From Niastella sp. (lineage in GTDB: Bacteria > Bacteroidota > Bacteroidia > Chitinophagales > Chitinophagaceae): a stretch of 60,392 nucleotides of DNA. Both the position numbers and the translations under genes were made by a program. Of this stretch, positions 54,158 to 60,392 are shown in pieces (positions within the stretch are counted from its first letter, which is position 1; every line of letters begins with the position of its first letter). The DNA is taken from the NCBI GenBank assembly GCA_017744515.1, contig JAGIBF010000016.1:33894-94285 (forward strand), written 5' to 3'. The notes beneath the pieces are model-generated. The model made no database searches. It saw nothing but the letters and a program-made list of their open reading frames with translations, and was not told where the DNA came from.

Positions 54158-55242
54158 AAGCATGGATGAAACCTTCGCGGTTGGAATGGATCACCTTTTT
54201 CACACTTATGCCGGTGCTGGCGATGTTGCTGAACCACTTGTTGTTTGGCGACCGCCTGTGGCATGAGCGGGATATCTGGTTGTATTCTTTCACGTTCGTT
54301 TGTGTACAAGGTTTCATATCCTGGTACCTGCATATCGTGAGTATGCATTGGTTGCGTATCCGGCTTCCCGAACTGCAGCAAACGCTACCCCGCCTGTTGA
54401 CGCTGGCGGTTACACATATCTTTCTGACGACGCTGACTTTTGCGTGTTTGTTCTATGGGTATGATTATTTCCATTTCCTGGGCTATCAACTGGACATGGA
54501 ACAGTTTAAGACTTCCGTGTTGTTGGCCATCGCTCTTACACTGATCGCCACTACTTCCTGGGAAGCGGAATACGTGATCGCCAAGTGGAAGGCCAGTCTG
54601 GCGGAGCGGGAAGAGGTGAAGCAAATGGCTATTCAGTATGAGTTCGAGACGTTGAAGAGTCAGGTGAATCCGCATTTTCTGTTCAATTGTTTCAATACGC
54701 TTTCTTCGCTGATCTCTGAAGACCCCAGGCAGGCCGAGAGCTTTCTCGATGAGCTGAGTAAGGTGTATCGCTACCTGCTTCGCAATAATGAGGATGGTCT
54801 TTCTACGCTGCAGAATGAGTTGCGGTTTATTCAATCTTACTATCAGTTGTTGAAGACGCGGCATGGGGATGCTATCCAGATCCAGATGGAGGTGGATAAG
54901 CGTTATCATAATTATTTGTTGCCTTCGCTTTCTCTGCAGCTGCTGGTGGAAAATGCCGTGAAGCATAATGTGGTGTCCCGTCAACAGCCGTTGGTGATCG
55001 ACATCTTTACTATGGCGGGCAATCAGTTGGCAGTGAACAATAACTTGCAGTGCAAAACGGTAAAAGATCCTTCCAATAAGATCGGGCTTGCCAACATCCG
55101 GCTTAAGTATGAACTGCTGGAGCAGCCCGGCTTCCAGGTGTTGTCTGATACCCGCAACTTTACTGTGATCCTGCCGCTGATATGGGACAGTGGTTATGAA
55201 AAGAAGATCAGCGTTGTACAAAAACAAATTCACCCTCAATAA
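54154..55242 (+). CDS. LytS-family sensor histidine kinase, intact
   Basis: A 362-residue protein of the same length and layout as the upstream gene (both contain YGYDYFHFLxYxL). Phosphoacceptor motif LKSQVNPHFLFNCFNTLSS (H174); N-box QLLVENAVKHN (N267, K270, H271); G-box IGLANIRLKYELL. The two kinase genes arose by duplication. The LytTR regulator starts 25 bases downstream. Confidence 0.93.
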   Translation: MKAWMKPSRLEWITFFTLMPVLAMLLNHLLFGDRLWHERDIWLYSFTFVCVQGFISWYLHIVSMHWLRIRLPELQQTLPRLLTLAVTHIFLTTLTFACLFYGYDYFHFLGYQLDMEQFKTSVLLAIALTLIATTSWEAEYVIAKWKASLAEREEVKQMAIQYEFETLKSQVNPHFLFNCFNTLSSLISEDPRQAESFLDELSKVYRYLLRNNEDGLSTLQNELRFIQSYYQLLKTRHGDAIQIQMEVDKRYHNYLLPSLSLQLLVENAVKHNVVSRQQPLVIDIFTMAGNQLAVNNNLQCKTVKDPSNKIGLANIRLKYELLEQPGFQVLSDTRNFTVILPLIWDSGYEKKISVVQKQIHPQ

Positions 55243-55266
55243 CAACAACTTTTAAAAGGTGTATAT

Positions 55267-56046
55267 ATGAAAATTCTAATCGTAGAAGACGAAGAACTGG
55301 CAGTGAAAAAGCTGCAGAAAACATTGGCCGGCGTTGACGCCCAGGCCCAGGTGGTTGGTGTGACCGACAGCATCAAAAGTACTGTTGACTGGCTGGAGGA
55401 TAATCCTTCTCCTGATCTTATTCTAATGGATATCGAATTGAGTGATGGGCAGAGTTTTGAAATATTCAGCCGCACTACTGTCAAGAGTGCCGTTGTATTT
55501 ACTACCTCGTATGATGAGTATGCATTAAAGGCATTTAAAGTAAACAGCATCGACTATTTGCTGAAGCCTATTCAAAAGGAAGACCTGGAAACGGCGCTCA
55601 ACAAGTACCGCCAAATGAAAGACCTGTATGCCGCCGGCAACAGCCATACCGACCTGAACGTGGAGAGCCTGGTGAAAGAGCTGCGCCAGAAGTTGCAACC
55701 CAAGGAGTACCGCAAGCGTTTCCTGGTGAAGCATGCGCAGAAGCTGGTTTCTATCGAGGTGGAGGAGATTGCGTATTTTTTCAGTGATGGCCGGCTGAAC
55801 TTCTTCAAGACTTACGACAACCGCAAGTTTGTAGTAGATTATACCATGGATGAGCTGGAGGATATGCTCGATCCTGATCGTTATTTCCGTATCAGCCGTG
55901 CTTTCTATATTGCCGTGGACAGTGTGGACCAGATCCACGATTACTTTGGCAATCGCTTGTTGCTGCACCTGAAGCCTGCTGTTGACAAGGAGGCTATCGT
56001 GAGCCGCGAGAAAGTGAGCGACTTCAAGAAGTGGATGGGGAAATAA
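55267..56046 (+). CDS. LytTR-family response regulator of the tandem kinases
   Basis: A 259-residue protein. Receiver: D8/E9 pocket, phosphoryl acceptor D55 in LILMDIELSD, T79/T80 and K100 in YLLKP. A linker (QMKDLYAAGNSHTDLNVESLVKE) follows, then the LytTR domain (about 155-259; IAYFFSDGRLNFFKTYDNRKF, FRISRAFYIAVDSV and SREKVSDFKKWMGK). The two kinases upstream and this gene form one operon. Confidence 0.93.
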   Translation: MKILIVEDEELAVKKLQKTLAGVDAQAQVVGVTDSIKSTVDWLEDNPSPDLILMDIELSDGQSFEIFSRTTVKSAVVFTTSYDEYALKAFKVNSIDYLLKPIQKEDLETALNKYRQMKDLYAAGNSHTDLNVESLVKELRQKLQPKEYRKRFLVKHAQKLVSIEVEEIAYFFSDGRLNFFKTYDNRKFVVDYTMDELEDMLDPDRYFRISRAFYIAVDSVDQIHDYFGNRLLLHLKPAVDKEAIVSREKVSDFKKWMGK

Positions 56047-56174
56047 TTTCGAATTTCGGGTGTCGGGTTTCGGATTGCTGCCGCGAATTGAAAAAACTAC
56101 TTTTAAAGCGGTGTACGTATTTGTTTGCAAAGTAAGACAGGGAGAATCCGGCATTCTAAATGCTATATTCGGAA

Positions 56175-59100
56175 TTAACCTACAGGTACTAATAAGATCA
56201 CTGAGGCGCCATTCTTGTCGGCCTGGATATCCAGTTCTGCACGGATGGTGCCGGTGCGCTTGCTCAGCACATCGAGTGTTTGTGGTGTGAATAGTTCTCC
56301 TTCACTGGTATAAACGCCATCATCCTGCAGCTTTACTGACAGTTTTGATTTTACCAGGTCAATATTGATCAGTATATGATTCTCCGACGATTCCCGCACC
56401 AGGCTGCGTAATACTTCTTTAAAGATCAGGAACATTTCATGACGGGACTTCATGTCCAGCTGTAAGGACCGTACGTGTTCGTCTACCAGGATATCGATAT
56501 TGGCGCCATGTCTATTGATGAGTGCATCTACAAACTCCAACATCCGCAGTAGTGTTTTCTCCATGCTATCATTCTGCGGGTCTATGCTCCACAACATATC
56601 GTCCATCGCAATGATCATGTTGTGGCTTTTCTCACTGATCTGATCTATGTATTCTTTGGATCGGGTAAGGTCTTTGTCGGCCTTGATCTTGGCCATTTCG
56701 CTCAGCATGTTGATGTTGTTGAGCGTGGTGTTAATATCGCTGTGGAGGTTGCCGGCGATCTGTGTACGCATGTCCTGTAGTTCCCGGATGCGGCGCATGC
56801 GTTCTCTGTCTATCCAGTAGAGGATGCCGAGCACTAACAGGATAAGGAAGCCATAGAACCACCAGGAGCGCCAGAAAGGGGGCTCTACGTTGATGCGTAA
56901 AGTAGTGACAGTCGTGCTTTCCACGCCGTCGGCATTTTTAGTCTTCACCTTGAATGTGTAACTGCCGGGCCGCAGGTAATTGTAAATGGCCTGCCGCCGG
57001 TCTGTAGCATGTACCCAATCTTTGTCTACATCTGTGAGTTGATAATAATATTCTGTTTTATCCTGGCGGGTAAAGTTGAAGCCTCCAAATTCAATGGTGA
57101 TGGCGCTTTTGTCGTGTTGGAGGTGTATAGCGGAAGTGTTCAAGAGTGAGTCAACGGACTGGGAGATGCCGGAGAGGGCAATATCCGTGATCACTGCTGC
57201 TGGCGGCGGCTGATTCTTGATCATTTTCTCCGGATCAAATGCTACGAAATGGTGTGCACTGGTAAACACGATCCTTCCATCGGACAGGTTGTGGGCATCG
57301 TCTACTTCAAAGTAATCTATCGGCATGCCATCACGCCTGTCATAATAGGCAAATGCCATAGTCTCCAGGTTCATGCGGCAGATGCCACTGACCATGCCCA
57401 GCCAGACAATGTTGCGCTTGTCTTTGGCCATGCATATGACATTATTCGCGGGCAATCCTTCATCGGTACTGATAAAGCGTGTTCTCCCGGTTTGCACGTT
57501 CAGGAGTGAAAGGCCCTGGTTGGCGATCAGTAAAGTGCTGTCGTTGAGTTGTACGATATCGGTGGGGCTGTCGTTCCACAGGCGGCGATCTTTGCCTGTC
57601 CGGGAGCCGTAATGTTGTATGATGCTGTCTTTAGCCGGATCTATTTTCAATAATCCTTTCCCGGAACTTGCCACCCATATGTATCCGTCTTTGTCGACAA
57701 ACAGCTTATTAACGAGTGCCGTCCGGGCGACCTGCCTGAATCCATCTTTGATAGCCTGCCCGGGTTTGTAGGTCCACTTTATCACGAGACCGCCCTGTGT
57801 GCCAAACCAAAGGTTGCCTTGCTTGTCCTGTACCATTTGCCGGATCGTCCGGCGTTCGAATACATCAAACCATTCAAGGGTTGCTTTGCCTGTTGCCTGT
57901 TCGTAAATGATCAGTGGGCCATCCTGTACGCCCATCCAGATGTCGCGGGTATGTTGCTGCCGTTTCATACACCAGATGGCGTAGGGGGCTTTGTATTTTT
58001 GCAGGGAGGGTGGTAAAGGAACAGGTTTGAAGTTCCTGTCGTAGGCAAAAAGGCCAACGCCCCACCCGCTTATCCATATCTGGTTGCTATCTACTTCAAG
58101 AACGTCATTGGATTCGCCGTCTATTGGCCCTGCTCCATCGGGCCGGATGAGTGCATAGGCGTTAAAGAACTGGGCGTCGGGGTTGAAAAGGTACAGGCCA
58201 TTGCTGGTACAAAGCCAGAGGTTTTGGGCTCTGTCTTCGTACATAAAATGGGCTACATCGAAATGAAGGCTTTGCTCATCTTTGTATTCATTGCGTAAGC
58301 CCTGTAATGCATGTGGCCCTCCTACGTATTCTGCTACATAGGGCAGTCCATATGTCCACAAGCGCCCGTTGCGTTGCTGGAGCACGCCAACGTTCTCATT
58401 ATAGCCTCCTCCATATAGTTCTTCTGTCACTGCATGTTTTCTCTTTTCCCCGGTGTGGTTATTGTAGGTGTGCAATCGTGGTCCTACATCAATGGAATTC
58501 CAGGTGGACATGACGGCCAGGCGTTTTTCATCAACATGGATGTTCAGCACTATGGGAGCATCTCCGAATGCTTCGATGATCTTGTTTTTGTCAGGGTTAT
58601 GGCCACGGTAATTCAGGTTTTTGGTGACGGGATCGTACATGGCCAGTCCGGAATCGCAACCTGTCCAGGAGCGGCGTGTAATGGTATCGTAGTAATAGGA
58701 AAACCGTTTCCAGTTGGCTGGTTTGTATTGCATCGTCCGGTCGATCAGAAAGCTGTTGGAATCGGGCGAGAATTTGTAGGTCTCATGCCAGCCCATCATC
58801 ATCAGGAGGTCTCCTTCATTGTTTTCAGCCATGGCTTTGCCTACATAGACGGTGGGCTGCGGTGTTACCCAGCCAATGTCGACTGTTTTGTAAAAAAAAC
58901 GCTCGGTATCAAAGATGCCTACTTTATTGTCTGCTGTAAACACCCATAGTCTTTGTTGCTTGTCGAGGTAGACGCGGCCTACGTTATCATCGGGCAGCGT
59001 ACCAGGGTTGCGGTGCTGGTGTTTGAAGGTAATGAACTTGTTGCCGTCGAAGCGCTGCAAGCCATTGGGGGTGGCCAACCAGATGTATCCTTTGCGGTCC

Positions 59101-59330
59101 TGTACGATGTTGTTGACGGTATTGGAGGCGAGCCCGTTGAAGGTGCTGAAGCGTGTGAACACGTATTCGCGTGCAATGGCATTTGTAGTTTGTGCCGGAA
59201 CGAGTTGCGCCCACCCTACTTTCCCCGGTCCTTTTTTTTGACGTGCCAGGGAGCTGGTGCTGATCAATGCAAGCACTACCAGGAAATAGCAATATTTAGA
59301 CAACGACGAGGGGGTTAAAGTATCTGTCAA
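56175..59330 (-). CDS. Two-component sensor with propeller repeats, Y_Y_Y domain and degenerate ATP-binding domain
   Basis: About 1051 residues. No in-frame ATG was found near the start; the most likely start is TTG at 59330 (TDTLTPSSLSKYCYFLVVLALI as signal). The periplasmic part holds propeller repeats (NTVNNIVQDRKGYIWLATPNGL, and many more) to about residue 690. A Y_Y_Y-like domain follows (YYYQLTDVDKDWVHATDRRQ) and then one membrane helix (about 815-835). The histidine motif LHSDINTTLNN gives H863. The ATP-binding part is degenerate: FKEVLRSLVRESS replaces the N-box (971-983), and no G2 glycine cluster follows DDG (1003-1005). Confidence 0.85.
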   Translation of the reverse strand: MTDTLTPSSLSKYCYFLVVLALISTSSLARQKKGPGKVGWAQLVPAQTTNAIAREYVFTRFSTFNGLASNTVNNIVQDRKGYIWLATPNGLQRFDGNKFITFKHQHRNPGTLPDDNVGRVYLDKQQRLWVFTADNKVGIFDTERFFYKTVDIGWVTPQPTVYVGKAMAENNEGDLLMMMGWHETYKFSPDSNSFLIDRTMQYKPANWKRFSYYYDTITRRSWTGCDSGLAMYDPVTKNLNYRGHNPDKNKIIEAFGDAPIVLNIHVDEKRLAVMSTWNSIDVGPRLHTYNNHTGEKRKHAVTEELYGGGYNENVGVLQQRNGRLWTYGLPYVAEYVGGPHALQGLRNEYKDEQSLHFDVAHFMYEDRAQNLWLCTSNGLYLFNPDAQFFNAYALIRPDGAGPIDGESNDVLEVDSNQIWISGWGVGLFAYDRNFKPVPLPPSLQKYKAPYAIWCMKRQQHTRDIWMGVQDGPLIIYEQATGKATLEWFDVFERRTIRQMVQDKQGNLWFGTQGGLVIKWTYKPGQAIKDGFRQVARTALVNKLFVDKDGYIWVASSGKGLLKIDPAKDSIIQHYGSRTGKDRRLWNDSPTDIVQLNDSTLLIANQGLSLLNVQTGRTRFISTDEGLPANNVICMAKDKRNIVWLGMVSGICRMNLETMAFAYYDRRDGMPIDYFEVDDAHNLSDGRIVFTSAHHFVAFDPEKMIKNQPPPAAVITDIALSGISQSVDSLLNTSAIHLQHDKSAITIEFGGFNFTRQDKTEYYYQLTDVDKDWVHATDRRQAIYNYLRPGSYTFKVKTKNADGVESTTVTTLRINVEPPFWRSWWFYGFLILLVLGILYWIDRERMRRIRELQDMRTQIAGNLHSDINTTLNNINMLSEMAKIKADKDLTRSKEYIDQISEKSHNMIIAMDDMLWSIDPQNDSMEKTLLRMLEFVDALINRHGANIDILVDEHVRSLQLDMKSRHEMFLIFKEVLRSLVRESSENHILINIDLVKSKLSVKLQDDGVYTSEGELFTPQTLDVLSKRTGTIRAELDIQADKNGASVILLVPVG

Positions 59331-59484
59331 ATATAGCCATGATTGGCGATATGAAGTGGCAGGGATTGTAAAATTATCGACAACTCATCCGTATGTAGGT
59401 GCATTTCATGCAGGGCTGTATTGTTGGTTGGGTTATTGTGGGGCAGCTTTGTGGAAATTATTCTATAGCCTAAAATAACAAGCA

Positions 59485-60234
59485 ATGAAAAAAGTGTTTT
59501 TGAGCTGCCTTGCAGTGGCAGCACTGGCTACCGCCTGCAAGAAAGATAAGGATGATGAAAAAGTGCTGAAAGGAAATGTGGCGCAGTTGTACAAAGGTAA
59601 GGCCTTTACGTGGTCTGAGTTGAAACCGGATGGTTCTCCTGCCAAACTGGCCATCTCCATTACGGATGCGGCGCTTAGCAGTGTTCCCATCGACGGTAAT
59701 CACAACGGTCATGAAAACCATCTTGTGCTTGCTTTGCATCCAAAGCATGGTACTGCATTTGATCATGCTCAACTGGATTGGAATCCGAGTGGTCATGAAG
59801 GTCCTATGTATATGTTGCCTCACTTCGATTTCCATTATTACAATATGACACCTGCCCAGGTAGATGCGATCGTGGAAGGAGCGCAGATGAATAATCATCC
59901 TGATGTGGCTTATATTCCGGCAGGGCATATAGCTCCTGCGCCCGGCGTTCCCAAAATGGGTAAGCACTGGCTCGATCCTGCTTCTCCTGAGCTGGGCGGT
60001 GGTAAGGTGTTTACACAGACTTTTATTTTTGGCAGTTATGATGGTAAGATCAATTTCTGGGAGCCTATGATCACGAAGGCTTTTATCGATACGACTATCA
60101 ATTTCAGCCGGTCGATCCCGCAGCCGGCCAGGTTCCAGCGTAGCGGTTATTATCCTACCAGGATGAGCATCAAGCGTCATGATGGATTGACGGATATTAT
60201 CCTGGAGGATTTTGTTCAACGTCAGGCTTCATAA
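59485..60234 (+). CDS. His-rich lipoprotein (TTHB210-like/DUF5602 family)
   Basis: A 249-residue lipoprotein with a signal ending ALATAC (cysteine 18). The mature protein has several histidine clusters: NHNGHENH (about 73-80), HPKHGTAFDH, NPSGHEGPMYMLPHFDFHYY and MNNHPDVAY. The layout matches the TTHB210-like family, whose function is not known. The clustered histidines suggest metal binding; that is inferred. A strong terminator follows. Confidence 0.8.
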   Translation: MKKVFLSCLAVAALATACKKDKDDEKVLKGNVAQLYKGKAFTWSELKPDGSPAKLAISITDAALSSVPIDGNHNGHENHLVLALHPKHGTAFDHAQLDWNPSGHEGPMYMLPHFDFHYYNMTPAQVDAIVEGAQMNNHPDVAYIPAGHIAPAPGVPKMGKHWLDPASPELGGGKVFTQTFIFGSYDGKINFWEPMITKAFIDTTINFSRSIPQPARFQRSGYYPTRMSIKRHDGLTDIILEDFVQRQAS

Positions 60235-60263
60235 CCATTGAGGTATAGTTTTTCACAGCGTAC

Positions 60264-60292
60264 AACGGGGCTTTTCAAGGCCCCGTTTTTTT
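60264..60292 (+). terminator. Terminator of the His-rich lipoprotein gene
   Basis: AACGGGGC (60264-60271) pairs with GCCCCGTT (60280-60287), with a run of T after it. It lies 30 bases after the stop codon. Confidence 0.9.
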
Positions 60293-60316
60293 GTAGTCAG
60301 TTGTGAATGGTGAGTA

Positions 60317-60385
60317 GTGTGTGCGTTTGCTTCGCAGGCAGATTTCTCACTGCGCTATCGCTCCGTTCGAAATGACAGAGAGGGG
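60317..60385. repeat. Possible dispersed repeat at the right edge
   Basis: GATTTCTCACTGCG...CTCCGTTCGAAATGACAGAG resembles a common short intergenic repeat of many bacteria, and shares the ATGACAG tail with copies A-D. It is not palindromic here and may continue past the window. Confidence 0.4.
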
Positions 60386-60392
60386 GAGTTTC

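Noticed and set aside
59331..59340. ATG at 59340 as the start of the propeller sensor gene
   Set aside because: That ATG is out of frame with the gene and hits a stop after 14 codons.

Overview
The window looks like chromosome from a member of the Bacteroidota, most likely the Chitinophagaceae (Chitinophaga/Niastella type). The signs are a SusC/SusD pair, a FecR/ECF-sigma locus, LytS/LytTR two-component systems, a propeller-type sensor kinase, stand-alone MacB/FtsX-type permeases of about 800 residues, a secreted M43 protease with a C-terminal type IX sorting domain, many lipoproteins with TonB-era signal sequences, and a general lack of strong Shine-Dalgarno motifs. I see no phage, integrase, transposase, CRISPR array, rRNA or tRNA. 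This assignment rests on gene content only.

Layout. 1-5800: a minus-strand cobalamin-uptake operon. It has a cobalamin riboswitch, a BtuB-like TonB receptor, a BtuG-like (DUF5074) propeller lipoprotein and two PKD-type surface lipoproteins, the last one running off the left edge. 5846-8566: a chromate locus with a ChrB-domain/AraC fusion, a small exported protein and ChrA. 9205-13866: a SusC/SusD nutrient-uptake pair with its own terminator, then an AraC regulator and a VOC protein. These face a minus-strand block of GH13 amylase, methyltransferase and a broken YceI gene. 17799-19496: a membrane-anchored winged-helix regulator and an IucB-like acetyltransferase. 19868-22049: an unusual sigma/anti-sigma locus with a FecR that lacks its C-terminal domain, followed by a 78-residue FecR-N-terminus-only protein. 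22558-30745: PAP2 phosphatase, PurU, AraC, SDR, a three-gene membrane operon (DUF2157-DUF4401-GDYXXLXY), a serine hydrolase and an O-methyltransferase. 30980-43438: M43 protease, two large FtsX-type permeases, membrane proteins, a Crp-type regulator and an M23 peptidase. 43797-48620: a LytS/LytTR pair, a small AraC protein, a probable small structured RNA with its own terminator, an orphan ECF sigma factor and an Rrf2 regulator. 48756-52737: NAD(P)-binding protein, alpha/beta hydrolase, an OmpA-like protein and a membrane-anchored protein. 53069-60234: two tandem LytS-like kinases plus one LytTR regulator, a giant propeller sensor kinase and a His-rich lipoprotein.

The most interesting observations are: the candidate small RNA at about 46590-46762, preceded by three direct repeats of exactly 21-bp period; the truncated FecR plus stand-alone anti-sigma domain; a five-copy CTATAGAG repeat with exact 11-bp period in front of an O-methyltransferase; tandem LytS kinases of which the first has lost the ATP-binding N-box; a broken YceI gene with its middle deleted; a decayed duplicate of a gene start at 48676; and a dispersed family of short palindromic intergenic repeats (CTTCGACAAGCTCAG type). 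Function assignments come from reading motifs; no database search was run.
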